Shown here: piece by piece, positions 11,890-22,345 of the stretch
Position numbering within the stretch: position 1 is the stretch's first letter
Layout: each line of letters opens with the position of its first letter
Assembly: GCA_945910005.1 (NCBI GenBank)
Contig: OX246738.1
Span: 29,281,697-29,345,696, forward strand
DNA length: 64,000 nucleotides
Direction of reading: 5' to 3'
DNA from: Isoperla grammatica
Taxonomy: Eukaryota; Arthropoda; Insecta; Plecoptera; Perlodidae
Made by a program: the position numbers and the translations under genes
Notes under the pieces: model-generated
The model's database searches: none
The model's input: only the letters and a program-made list of their open reading frames with translations
Told to the model about the DNA's origin: nothing

Positions 11890-14400
11890 ACAATTCCAAG
11901 CCAAATATAAACTAGGCTTTGTTTTATTCTTGACAAATGCGAGTATATAATATTATAGGGCTTGAGGAAAAAATGTCCATCTGCCTCCGTGTTAGGGCAG
12001 AAAGGAATCGAAACTAAAGTATATATCTCTTGCCGTATTTTGTGCACACATACATTTTCTTGCTACGCTCTGGAAAACGACTGAACACATTTCTGTTATG
12101 TGCATAGTGCATGTGTGATTCTAAATATATCCTTGCCATGTTGTAAGATTTCCTTGGTCCAAAGCCGGATGCATATTTTAATATTCATGATATCAGAGTG
12201 CGCGAGTTTTATAAGCTAGACACGACAATCTCGCCAATCGCTGGAGCTATATACGCTGCTTTGATATCAATCATTTGAAATGTATGTCAACAACATTTTA
12301 CCCGGCTTATCAAGCTCTGTAGGCGTAAAGCTTTTCGTTATCAAGTTAATTACTTAATTGTTTTTATGTATTATGTTGCACTGATTTGATTGTGTAATTT
12401 TAATAACACTTTTACTATGTTGTAAATAATGAGGGATATGATTCGGAAAAAATGTTGAGCCTTATTTCAATTGATGAAGATTGAAGTGTCATTCCGAAGC
12501 AGTTATTCAAACTGTTTTACAATGAATCGTTACTTATTATTATTCTGATACTTGAAGAGAGGAAGAAGAGAAGAGATAGTAAATACCCGTTTATATAATA
12601 TTACAAAAACAGTTTAATAAATAAAATAGATATAAAAACGAGTGAGTGAAATTAAAAAAAAAAAAAACGCCGTGGAAGATTCGGCACGGTGGATCCAACA
12701 TGTATGATTTATGATTATTATATTGTCTTGTGTGATATCTCTGCTAAGTGCATTCGTGGCTTATTATAACACTTTGTGTCGATGAGAGGGGAGTTACAGG
12801 ATTGATCCTTAAATCACTTGTTTTATCACTTGAAAGATAATATTCACGTGCCAAGGTTTATATGTACGCACAGAGATATACGAACGGTTGAATTATTGGT
12901 AATTGATTGAATATTTGTTGTTTTACGACGTACTTGACACCTAGGTCATACGACGTCGGCATTAAAGTCGCCTCTTACGACAGGCAGAGCTACCCCACCC
13001 TGGACCAAATCCACCCCGGGTTCAGACGGCCTTTTATTAGTAATACTTACCGATGCGAAGACTTCCAGAAGGAATGTATGTATTACTTGCATCTTTACAC
13101 CCAACTCCAATTACAGTGGTAGGTTATGTCATTTGATACTTTACAGTGCCACTTTTCACATCTCAAATACATACAAATGATTTTTTGTTAATCATTAAAT
13201 GCAGGCCAGTAAATTGTATACATTATAGTTGGACGAAAAGCGTGTTATTTTGTGCAACAATAGTATTGATCGAAATACTTTTTTGTCTGAAATTGAATAG
13301 AACAGAATAATATCAACGTGCATGCTCGTCCGTAGAACGCATAGTTTGTCATATTTGTATCTCTCTTTCATATTATTATTATGACATACTAGTAATGGCA
13401 TCAAGTAGAAATTTGTTTACTAGTGAATTTCGTGTTAAACTCTTGAATTATTACTTTTTTTTTGACAGGTTTTTAAATATTATGAGATCATTCTGGATTC
13501 TTTAATATATTCAATGTATACACGCAAAACGTACATACATTTGTACAGTCACGTGTATACGCAATAGTAATATTTATGACCATGCTAGACATGCTGCTAC
13601 ATGCATGCATGCCTATAAGCTCGTCATCAAGTTCCGTCAGTGAGTTTTGTTACGGAACACACAGAAGGTTTCCTCGCCTATTGGCTCTTTATTGGCTTCC
13701 CTCACGGAGAGACACTTGTAATATTGTGTGTAAAGCTAATATAATAAACAAACAACTCTTCGCTGGGAACTCGAAGGCAATAGCAGATCAAAATTAATAC
13801 GCGGACATAATCGGGCTTCAAAATGTGAAATTCACGCACTTGTGCAAATGATAAAAATACAATTTTTAAATTCCTTAGCAGAATATTGCCTGTATTCATA
13901 TAACCCGCGTGGCGACCATATTGGATGCCAAAAATCATGTTTGTTTACTTTCAATATTGGCAATTGATTCTTGTAACAGTATTTCATATGGCGTTTATTA
14001 AATTTCCACTGAATTCTCCATTTTCATCGTGGCTTTTACTACTAAAAAGCAGCATAAAGGAACTCTTTTGTCTCGTCATCTCCTTTTGTGGTTTACAATT
14101 GCACACACAATCATTTTCATAAACTTTATAGGAGGATAATACACAATGTAAAAGTATCGTATTTCATGGTGAATATTCCATTTCTATTGCCAGCTCAAAT
14201 GTAAACAATCATTTTGTGACGTCACGTGAACACTCCCTATAAGTGCGTCGGGTGGAGGGGAGAGGGAGGGGTACGATACAATAAACGTAAGCCAGTCAAG
14301 GACGCAAGTACACACTTACGAAGATGAATGAAAAATTAAAATAATGAAGAGCTAAAATCAGTCAGCGCCTCATGTCACTAGCTTTTGCTTCCCACCGTTC
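11890..14400. other. Intergenic, no gene seen
   Basis: AT-rich with short ORFs only. A 12-bp composite TGACGTCACGTG lies just beyond the middle, at 14217-14228 (CRE overlapping an E-box). No exon, RNA gene or clear transposon end was identified. Confidence 0.55.
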
Positions 14401-14417
14401 CCAGTGATTGGGAGCTT

Positions 14418-14438
14418 CCCCCCCCCCCCCCCCCCCCC
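14418..14438 (+). repeat. Poly(C) tract, 21 bp
   Basis: An uninterrupted run of C in an AT-rich region. It is one of about twelve long C or G homopolymers in the window and the only one in the first 22 kb. Confidence 0.98.
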
Positions 14439-14884
14439 ATCACGGAGCTTCAGAGTTTGAGAAGCACTGCGTTGAAAAACATAGCCCAGGAGCCCTATTC
14501 GGTAACTTTTTATTGTTGATACTCAAATGAATTCCGATTTCTGCCTGATTACATTATATTCAGAATAACAAGTTAGAATCCACGCAGAATTGACAATAAA
14601 AAGTTACATAAAAAGCTCCAGTCAGTATATTGTGTGTGTGTGGTGAAAGAAGCGAAACTCGGAACACGCAAGGGCTACGTGCAAAGATGGGGGCTACGTG
14701 CATAGATGTGCGTAGCCTAACGCAGGCTCTATGCTGATAACGCTTGCGCTTGAAGTCCATCACGTTGCATTGCATTGCCTTTTCAACATGTAAATACAAT
14801 GCATGGAATGCGGTTACCACTGTCGACAACCTAAACTTCCACGTTCAAGCAGTTTCGTATAAAGAAACTTTCAGGCAAATCTAA

Positions 14885-15060
14885 CCGATCGAGATGGCTC
14901 AGTGCTAGCATACGACGATCACATTCGTGAGATCGCTGGTTCGATACCGGATACTGGCAATCCTGAGATGGGTATGAATGGTGCTTGGACAGGTTTCATA
15001 AGTAAAATTATTGATTAACCTAAGCATCGAATAATGACGATGATTATGATGATATATTTT
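14885..15060 (+). mobile_element. tRNA-derived SINE family B, diverged copy
   Basis: An A-box-like TGGCTCAGTGCTAGC starts near 14895 and a B box GGTTCGATACC lies at 14938-14948. The GATGGCTCAGNGCTAAG...TCGCTGGTTCGATACCGG layout matches the family B heads at 41823 and 46358. The body after the head is poorly conserved and ends in an ATGATGATTATGATGAT stretch. Confidence 0.7.
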
Positions 15061-15320
15061 GGGCTCTCATATTTGTGCAACGATGCTAATTTAGATGAAA
15101 AACACCACAATGACAATTCACGCTCAAGCCAAGATTCGAACCTGTAATGTAGCAACCATAGTTCACCAAACCAACGCCTATTATATTATTATAAGCACAC
15201 ACAGTCGTGGTCATACGTCAAGGATACGAAGAAGTAAAGTATTTTAGTTACGCCCGACAGATCGCATCAGCTGTCACTTTACTCTTTCAATGTCTTTGGA
15301 TCCATGCGTGAGGAAAGCGA

Positions 15321-17993
15321 ATGTTGAGCTATTTTATCTTTTCTAAGATCTTTGCATTTTACCATTGTTGTACTTTGTCGTCCATTTTTACATGCTCGCG
15401 TCGTGTAGAATTATTCTCGCTTTTATTCTCATTTTCACATGTGTACAACACACATAATTCATGTATTGTAATTGTAACTCAAGAATATAAGTGTAATGTG
15501 TTATTTGTGTTAATATATTCCTTTTGCTTTCAAGTGTATTTTGTGTATGTGCGGATTATTGCTGAACTCGACCTAGTGTTTACAGTCCACCTATTTATTG
15601 CCTCAGTGCTGGTCCTCCGAACTCTTATTCTTTCCCTACATTTGGTCAATCGATTTAAGTTTCTCACTAGGTCTCGTGGGCTAGTGCAATTAGTTAAATC
15701 CAATACAAGAGTTAATGTTAAGTCATCTAGTTTAATTGACCACATTTATGTTTCTCGTAATGATAATGTTATTCAATCAGGTATAATAAGTGTAGGTATT
15801 AGTGACCATGAGTTAATTTATTGCATTCGTAAAATTAATCGACAGAAGTTTCTTCCTAAGCTGGTTAATACCAGAAATTTTAAAAATATTGATTGGGAAC
15901 AGGTAAATAGTGATATTTTGAGTGGGCCCTTTGAGCAAATTAATATGATGGTAAGTGCTAATGATAAATTAGAATTATTTAATAATATTATTTTGGACAC
16001 TCTTAATAATCATGCACCAATTTTGAAGTTACGAGTAAAAGGAAAATCGGCTCCATGGTTATCTTCAGAAATTAGAAGATGGATGCACAGGAGGGACCAC
16101 TTGCGGAAACAATTCCGTACTTCGAGACAGCAATCCACATGGGATGAGTATAAACATACTCGGAACAAGGTAAATAATTGCATTCGTTTTTCTAAACGTG
16201 AGTATTTTAAGTCATCTTTTGATACTGATATTTCTTCGAAATCTTTATGGTCGGTTTATAATAAGTTAACGGGTAATAAATCTAAACAAGGCTGTAATAT
16301 TTCGTCTTTAAGTGAAAATGGAGTGTCTTACACATCTAATCATGAAATTTGTAGTCTGTTGCAGAAGAGTTTTTTAGTAAACACTACAGATTACTCCAAA
16401 GATATTGGTGAGTTTCGTGATTTGAGTGTACGGGAAGCTGGAAGTCGTCCATTTAAACAGGTAACCAATGATGAAGTTATTTCTGCAATTCGTAGTCTTA
16501 AAAATAATAGTGCTGCAGCTTCTTGGGAAGTGCCATGTATTGTTTTTAAGAAATGCTCTTCTATAGTTGGTTTGTTGGCTGTTTTAATATCTCATTTCTT
16601 TTTCATAGGTGTTTTCCCGACACGACTAAAATTGGCTAAGGTAACACCCATTTATAAGGGTAAAGGTAAGAAAGATGATAGAAATTCATATCGGCCAATT
16701 TCTACTCTTCCGATAGTGGGTAAAATAATAGAAAAAATTTTGTATAAAAGATTGCTGAATGAAATTGATTTATCTATAGGTTTAAGTACTAATCAGCATG
16801 GTTTCAGAAAAGGACGATCGACTCAGAGTGCTCTCTTGGCGTTCACTGATTTCATTTCGAAGAAGATTGACTGTCGAAATGGCAAGGTAGGTGCTGTGTT
16901 TGTTGATCTTAGAAAAGCATTTGATTCGGTACCCATTTTACCTCTTTTAAAAAAGTTGAAAGCTAGATATAGTGTTAGCCCACATTTGTTAGCTATTCTC
17001 TCAGATTATTTTCTAAATAGGCAAATGTTTATAAATCTACCTAATTATTCGTCAGATTTTATAGATATTCTGTGTGGAGTTCCCCAAGGTTCAGTTTTGG
17101 GGCCACTTTTATTTATTCTTTACATTGATGATATATCTGATATAATGTCTGGTATTTCTTATTTGTTGTATGCTGATGATTTGGTTTTTTATTTAGAAGG
17201 TACAAATACCGAAGAAATTGTCAGGAGGCTTCAAGAAATTTTAAGAAGAATGGATAACTGGTTTCTGAGTCAGGAACTCAATATTAATTATAGTAAAACT
17301 AATTTTATGATTTTTCATAAGGCTAATGATAATACTGTGAATAGATTTCCTCAAGTGTTAACTTGTAATGGTAACATTATTTCTAGAGTATTTGAATATA
17401 AGTATCTTGGTGTTTATTTAGACTGTAGTCTTACTTTTAAAAGGCACTATGAATATGTTTGTAATAGGGTGTCTTCAGCAATAGGTATGATTGTAAGAAT
17501 GAAGAGATTTGTGACTGAGAGAATGCTGAGATTACTTGTTGATTCGTATGTTCACTCTATAATTGATTATTGTTTAGTTGTGTGGGCTGTTCGACCATCT
17601 GCAGATTATATTGTGCTGCAAAGAAGAATAGACCATTTATTTGATGAAGTTCCTTTCCACCAAGACATGCAGGACAATTTTTTGACAATTGATGAGCGAA
17701 TGAAGTTCCATGTGCTGGTAAATACTTTTAAGATGATGAAAGGTATGTATTTAGATGTTATGCCAACTATGTTTAATTTTGTTGAACGTACTCGTGATTC
17801 TATATTAACTTTTACTTTACAGGTTCCTATAATGAATTCCGAGTCGTTCCGCAGGTCATTCTTGTACAGAGGTGTACACTTCTGGAATTCCCTTCCGCAT
17901 GATCTTCGAAGCCAGTTTGTGAGATTGCGGCTCCTAGAATTTAGGAATAAGATTGAGTCTGTAATTCTTAAGATGAGAGTTAGGCGTGTTTAA
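15321..17993 (+). CDS. Retrotransposon endonuclease-reverse transcriptase (ORF2, partial)
   Basis: This is an 890-codon open frame. The genuine ORF2 part begins near residue 115. Endonuclease tail motifs SLIDHIYVS (about residues 135-145) and ISDHELIY (about 160-167) are the C-terminal DH-containing blocks of APE-type domains. Reverse transcriptase blocks follow: VTPIYKGKG and SYRPIS; GFRKGRSTQSAL; FVDLRKAFDSV with catalytic Asp529; GVPQGSVLGPLLF; and YADD at 617-620 with the other two Asp residues. The C-terminal region has the usual IDYCLVVWA and HFWNSLPHDLR motifs and ends near a basic tail. The block preceding the RT reads AAASWEVP, where a Gly-x-Asp is usual. All core catalytic residues are kept, but the element cannot be autonomous without its endonuclease catalytic half. 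The first 114 residues are probably not protein-coding in nature. Confidence 0.85.
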   Translation: MLSYFIFSKIFAFYHCCTLSSIFTCSRRVELFSLLFSFSHVYNTHNSCIVIVTQEYKCNVLFVLIYSFCFQVYFVYVRIIAELDLVFTVHLFIASVLVLRTLILSLHLVNRFKFLTRSRGLVQLVKSNTRVNVKSSSLIDHIYVSRNDNVIQSGIISVGISDHELIYCIRKINRQKFLPKLVNTRNFKNIDWEQVNSDILSGPFEQINMMVSANDKLELFNNIILDTLNNHAPILKLRVKGKSAPWLSSEIRRWMHRRDHLRKQFRTSRQQSTWDEYKHTRNKVNNCIRFSKREYFKSSFDTDISSKSLWSVYNKLTGNKSKQGCNISSLSENGVSYTSNHEICSLLQKSFLVNTTDYSKDIGEFRDLSVREAGSRPFKQVTNDEVISAIRSLKNNSAAASWEVPCIVFKKCSSIVGLLAVLISHFFFIGVFPTRLKLAKVTPIYKGKGKKDDRNSYRPISTLPIVGKIIEKILYKRLLNEIDLSIGLSTNQHGFRKGRSTQSALLAFTDFISKKIDCRNGKVGAVFVDLRKAFDSVPILPLLKKLKARYSVSPHLLAILSDYFLNRQMFINLPNYSSDFIDILCGVPQGSVLGPLLFILYIDDISDIMSGISYLLYADDLVFYLEGTNTEEIVRRLQEILRRMDNWFLSQELNINYSKTNFMIFHKANDNTVNRFPQVLTCNGNIISRVFEYKYLGVYLDCSLTFKRHYEYVCNRVSSAIGMIVRMKRFVTERMLRLLVDSYVHSIIDYCLVVWAVRPSADYIVLQRRIDHLFDEVPFHQDMQDNFLTIDERMKFHVLVNTFKMMKGMYLDVMPTMFNFVERTRDSILTFTLQVPIMNSESFRRSFLYRGVHFWNSLPHDLRSQFVRLRLLEFRNKIESVILKMRVRRV

Positions 17994-18776
17994 GTTAAGA
18001 TTGTTCTACTGTAAGTGGTTTTTCATCTGTTTTAGATGGAGATGATTGTTGGTCTGCTGGGAATCTACATCCGATTTCCTGAATTCTCTTGATTCAGTTT
18101 GATCTCTACTTATAAATGGTTCTCGGATCAAGTTTTTCAAGACCATCTTTCTTTCAAGATTCGAAGTGAAGATAGAAGGCGTGTGCTGTTTCCCGGGTTG
18201 CTTTTACGTGGAATTTTATTTTTCCCAGATTGCAGTTTCTGATTTTTTGCAATCCTCATTTCGTTTGAGTTGGGACCGTTAACAAATCAGTTTTTCTTTT
18301 TTTCTTTTTTCTTTTTTCTTTTTTCTTTTTTCTTTTTCTTTTTTCTTTTTTCTTTTTTCTTTTTTCTTTTTTCTTTTTCTTTTTTCTTTATCCTTTTTCT
18401 TTTTTCTTTTTTCTTTTCTTTCTTCTTTTTTCTCTTCTTTTTCACTTTTATATATATACATATATTTATTTTTTCCAACAATTTTTTTTGTTTCTTCATG
18501 TTCTTTCTTATTTGCATACTTCTATTTTTTTTTTTTAATATGTTGAATTTCCACTTCATGTGATTTTATTTCATTTCTCAATTATTTTTTCTTGTTCTTG
18601 ATTATATTTTATATAGTTCAGTAGTTTGTTTTGTTTTTGTTGTTATTGTTATTTAGGATTTCATTACTATTCATTGTTTGCATAGCTTAGTTTTATTTAA
18701 GGTCCTCCTTTGTAAATCAGTTTTTATAACTGAATAGGATAGACATTAAATAAATAAATAAATAAATAAAATAAAA
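15670..18776 (+). mobile_element. Non-LTR retrotransposon, 5' truncated, APE-endonuclease type
   Basis: The element carries the C-terminal end of an apurinic-like endonuclease, a complete reverse transcriptase and a C-terminal domain in one open frame. A 3' UTR of about 780 bp follows, ending in an (AAAT)n tail at 18747-18776. The 5' edge is set where endonuclease similarity starts (about 15670) and is approximate; the upstream 350 bp of the same frame read like chance T-rich sequence. The gag-like ORF1 and the catalytic half of the endonuclease are missing, as expected from 5' truncation during target-primed reverse transcription. The layout fits a Jockey/CR1-like clade. The unbroken frame implies a fairly recent insertion. 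Confidence 0.85.
18286..18445 (+). repeat. (TTTTTTC)n polypyrimidine tract in the LINE 3' UTR
   Basis: About 160 bp made of T5-6 runs separated by single C, with an average period of 7 bp. It lies between the RT stop codon and the AAAT tail, so it belongs to the element or arose within it after insertion. Strand asymmetry is complete (no purines for long stretches). Confidence 0.93.
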
Positions 18777-18889
18777 TATTATATGCAAAGTTTCAAACCG
18801 TTTACATTTTTGTAATAATTGTGTTAGCATTAACATTGTTATTTCCCTCCAGAGTCCAGAACCGTTAGTGTACTGTTGGGATGCACTGA

Positions 18890-18965
18890 CTTGCAAGGAA
18901 GGTCGTCAATAACAAACATGCAAGGCTCAAGGGAAGCGAGTTCGAATCCTACATAGGTATAACGT
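18890..18965 (+). other. tRNA-like SINE head relic
   Basis: A B-box-like AGTTCGAATCC lies at 18939-18949, with a weak A-box region upstream (CTTGCAAGGAAGG). Folding as a tRNA is not evident, so this is taken as a decayed SINE rather than a tRNA gene. Confidence 0.4.
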
Positions 18966-19651
18966 TTTTTTGCAATTGTGCTTCATCGTCTCGAAACCAC
19001 AATAATTGCAGTAATAGTCAAGTGAATCATCAGGAATCTTCATCAGCGTCTTCTTTGAGAGTAAGATGGTACCAATAGGACTGAATGTGAAGCACTCGTC
19101 ACCAACGTTAGCCCTGTCAAGAGTTTATGCAAATTATAATTTATGTAGTGGGCCACTAAGAGAACGGCGATGAAGTTGACGAGCAAACAAAGTAGTTAAC
19201 TCGCGGGCTGGACGGCTGGCGTCATGTTATGGAGTAACTTATTGGATGAGTGAGGCTGTTATTCATAATCGCGCGTGCTATGATTGAGGGGTGGGGGAGA
19301 AGGGCGGCATTTGTGACACTGCGATGCAACTATATAAATAAGTTATTGTAATGCAAACGTCTAATGCAAACGTAGAATTATAAGTTTGCGACATAAAATG
19401 TGATACATGTGATACTAATGACCTAAGAAACTGTCAAATATGGAGCAAATATGACTGAAAAACAGGAAGTTTTGACCCAATAGTATTTGACATTGTAGCC
19501 TTTTTGCAGGTGACGTCAAAAACTTGAACTGATGGAAGTGTCCATAGTCACAACTTTTTCCCTCACATACCAGCAACGTTATTTTGTTCATGACCTGTGG
19601 CTTATGCACCATTTAATGTCATTTGCTTGATTGTTGCCGTGCTTGCTTGCA

Positions 19652-19737
19652 AGAAGCCTAAATAAAATAAAATAAATAAATTCACATTTAGAGTCTACCC
19701 ACTCAGTAACGAAACTGATTTTCAGTGGGGGACTTTA
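19652..19737 (-). mobile_element. SINE family A, 3' end only
   Basis: An A/T tail (AATAAAATAAAATAAATAAA) is followed on the plus strand by TTCACATTTAGAGTCTACCC, then ACTCAGTAACG and CAGTGGGGGAC. The same end occurs in minus orientation at 42524-42605 and in plus orientation at 21440-21512 and 48139-48215. In 22911-23145 a related end is attached to a tRNA-like head, so this is read as the 3' end of a minus-strand SINE truncated at its 5' side. Confidence 0.7.
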
Positions 19738-20205
19738 ATTTTTAGCGACTAAACCAACCCTGTAGGCTCCGAACACCATCGGCGAGTGAGCGATAACCAA
19801 TCAAAGATCGATATTTCAAATACGAAACAAATGAATCAGTGATTGGACAGTGCGAACACCTGCGGACAAATGTCAGAATCAACAAGGCCGATTCAGCACA
19901 ACTTTGAATTTATTGAGTGCTTCGTTGCTATTACAGCCTATTACTGTATACAGTTTGTTAACTTTACATCATTACTTAATAATTATTGGGTTGTAGCCAT
20001 AATACTAACTACTTCTAACTAAGACGATAAATAGATAGTTAATGAGGTGCTTATATTCAGCTGTTGTTGAAGAACATAAATAGACAAATGTTTTTAAGTA
20101 GGTAAACAGATTACCAATGCCACCAGACTGACACACGACTGTTTTACTGAGAACTGAGCACGCCAGACTTGTCCAACTAAACTAGTTGCATATGGATACC
20201 TAGAA

Positions 20206-20370
20206 CTGTCAGCTGTAGCACGCGATACGCGACACTTGTATTCGGGAGGTCACCGGTTCGATTCCGGCTACCGGTAAACCTTACTGAAGATTTTATCGAG
20301 GTTGTCCTCAGCCGAAGGCCTCGCCTCAGCCCTCAGTCTAAAGGCGAATGCTGGAATTGATCCAATTGTT

Positions 20371-20410
<40 letters not shown>
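20206..20410 (+). mobile_element. tRNA-derived SINE family B
   Basis: The B box GGTTCGATTCC lies at 20255-20265. The preceding TATTCGGGAGGTCACC and following CCGGCTACCGG match the copies at 41823 and 46358. The body contains the family words TTACTGAAG, CCTCAG and GGCGAATGCTGG, and ends in a (TTA)n tail that merges with the tail of the minus-strand retroelement on its right. Confidence 0.8.
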
Positions 20411-20411
<1 letters not shown>

Positions 20412-20611
20412 CTTTATTTATCACATCACCAGATGGCAGGTACATTTTTAGTCTACAGCACCAAAGGTGATCCTCACCTCTTAGGTGCTGCAACCACACA
20501 TTACAAAATATGACATTACAAAGATTTTACACATTACAAAGATAATTACATTTTAAAAAGATTTTACATATCACAAAGATTATTATATTATACATAAATC
20601 AAATATAGTTG

Positions 20612-20715
20612 AATTCATGACACCGCGTGGCCCTGCGGTGCGACGCGGTACGAACCCGGGCCAACCCAAAACACCCGCACCGCATCGCAGGACCACGCAA
20701 TGTCATAAATTCTAC
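20612..20715. repeat. GC-rich fold-back insertion
   Basis: The left arm (GAATTCATGACACCGCGTGG, then CCTGCGGTGCGACGCGG) and right arm (CCGCACCGCATCGCAGGACC, then ACGCAATGTCATAAATTC) are near reverse complements over about 40 bp, with a loop of about 22 bp. It is much richer in GC than its surroundings, so it looks like an inserted MITE. Confidence 0.8.
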
Positions 20716-20774
20716 ATAAAACAATTATATAAACATAACATAAAGACTTCAATATAAAAACTGATATCAAAATA

Positions 20775-20937
20775 TTATAGAACCTTTCTCAAAATGCGAG
20801 CAGTACCCAGAATGGCTGTCTTCTGTAGTTCCCTTGTGTTATGTTGTCCTGGTATATCTTCTAAATAATTTTGAAATGTTTTGCTGATGGCACCTGTCGC
20901 TCCAATTATGATCGGGATTACCTTTGTCCGCATAAGA
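20775..20937 (-). pseudogene. Retroelement polyprotein C-terminal fragment
   Basis: Read on the minus strand, about 53 codons are open and end at TAA (20777-20775). The segment includes RTKVIPIIIGATGAIS and LQKTAILGTARILRKVL. I recognise this Val-Ile-Pro...Gly-Ala...Leu-Gln-Lys-Thr-Ala-Leu-Gly-Thr-Ala...Arg-Lys-Val-Leu pattern as the conserved C-terminus of reverse-transcriptase-bearing proteins common in cnidarian and insect genomes, but I cannot name the clade with certainty. Everything upstream of it is replaced by a microsatellite, so this is a dead fragment. No stop interrupts the remaining part. Confidence 0.6.
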
Positions 20938-20940
20938 CTC

Positions 20941-20992
<52 letters not shown>

Positions 20993-21014
20993 ATTATTAT
21001 TATTATCATTATTA

Positions 21015-21085
<71 letters not shown>

Positions 21086-21114
21086 GTTATTATTATTATT
21101 ATTTTTACTATTAA

Positions 21115-21176
<62 letters not shown>

Positions 21177-21182
21177 GTTATA

Positions 21183-21275
<93 letters not shown>

Positions 21276-21281
21276 GTTATA

Positions 21282-21362
<81 letters not shown>
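20938..21362 (+). repeat. (TTA)n microsatellite, about 425 bp
   Basis: An almost pure TTA/ATT trinucleotide block with rare interruptions (ATTGTTA, ATTTTTA and ATCATT). The TTATTGTTATAATTATT interruption occurs twice about 105 bp apart (21172 and 21272), which shows internal segmental duplication. Poly-Ile, poly-Leu and poly-Asn frames are artefacts. Confidence 0.97.
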
Positions 21363-21364
<2 letters not shown>

Positions 21365-21439
21365 ATTGTGGCAGTACAGAGTGCCACACGCTGATATTTC
21401 ATGACATTAGACATTAATATTATTAGTAGTTAACTTCAA

Positions 21440-21512
21440 TAAGGCAAATCAGTTTAGTTACTGAGTGGGTAGACTCTAAATGTGAATTTATTTATATTTT
21501 TTATTTATTTAA
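21440..21512 (+). mobile_element. SINE family A, 3' end (plus orientation)
   Basis: GTTACTGAGTGGGTAGACTC, then TAAATGTGAA and an ATTTATTT tail. It is the inverted counterpart of 19652-19737; the two flank a 1.7-kb interval holding a SINE, a retroelement fragment and the TTA block. Confidence 0.7.
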
Positions 21513-21839
21513 TAGTTATCGATCTAAGTAATAGGTCTTTTAATTGAGAACTATTACACTATCCTTATTATGTGCCATAAAAAATAACATTACATACATT
21601 CCAATCATTAACCCTTTCCAAGAACATGGAATTATATGCGAATTACTTCTCGAGTGCATCATATTATGTTGTGCCCGGGCAGTTAGTTTATCACTATAGT
21701 CGCCAGCCTGTATAGTCTTACATCGCCACAGATTATAACAACACTTCGAAACGAGGTTATCGCACCAGGCCAAGGTCAACATCTGAACGGAACTTATTCT
21801 ACAAAACAAATAACAATTAATCAAAATGTGTTTACACCA

Positions 21840-22290
21840 CCAGAGTCTATAACTTGACTGTGTTAGCAGCTACAGCTCACCCGTTGTTGGCTCCGCTTGC
21901 CAACCAACTACATTAGACCTGGTACTTGTTAATTTGCCCTAACGTAGCTAGTCCATGCTTACGAAATACCAGTTCAATAGTACAAACTGAATTTTCTACT
22001 TAGGCCTACACTTATTCTTACCTTCTATTTCGTACAGGCTCAATGGGGATAATTTACGAACTATGGTTGGATACATGGACATTTCTAACAAAGCGGGCGT
22101 GACTAATGAATGACCAATGAGGTGTGTGCACTCTACTAAGTGGAAGACTGCCTTTACCTTTACGAATATGTGAAAGAACGCCCAAGATTTGTGATATTAG
22201 TTGAAACAGCGTGCACGAAAGGGGGTGGTGGATCTGAGACTAGTACATGCATGACCCGGTATGACCTGATTGTACGGTATAAATGTTGTT
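21840..22290 (+). repeat. Dispersed repeat family D, copy 1
   Basis: The segment 22020-22215 (words such as GGATAATTTACGAACT, GGTTGGATAC, GCGGGCGTGACTAATG and GGAAGACTGCCTTTAC) matches 43628-43800 in the same orientation and 58650-58825 inverted. The left part, 21845-21960, matches in inverted form the sequence neighbouring the 58.6-kb copy (CCCTAACGTAGCTAGTC versus CCCTAACGTAACTAGTC). No ORF is present. It is an uncharacterised interspersed repeat. Confidence 0.75.
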
Positions 22291-22319
22291 GCTTAAACCG
22301 TATGAAACCGATGGGTATT

Positions 22320-22345
22320 GGGGGGGGGGGGGGGGGGGGGGGGGG
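22320..22345 (+). repeat. Poly(G) tract, 26 bp
   Basis: The longest G homopolymer in the window, directly to the right of dispersed repeat D. Confidence 0.98.

Larger units (their letters stand above)
20411..20937 (-). mobile_element. 3' fragment of a second retroelement
   Basis: Minus-strand coding sequence for a conserved C-terminal motif (20775-20937) is followed by about 360 bp of 3' UTR and a (TAA)n tail shared with the (TTA)n at 20375-20410. The 5' side is cut by the large (TTA)n block at 20938. The UTR hosts a GC-rich fold-back (20612-20715). Confidence 0.6.

Noticed and set aside
18279..18563. Lys/Glu-rich and Phe-rich ORFs of 60-97 codons
   Set aside because: Frames through the TTTTTTC tract in the LINE 3' UTR.
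20871..21404. ORFs of poly-Leu/Ile and poly-Asn over the TTA block, and similar ones at 11666 and 33640
   Set aside because: Microsatellite translation in all frames, with no start context or domain.
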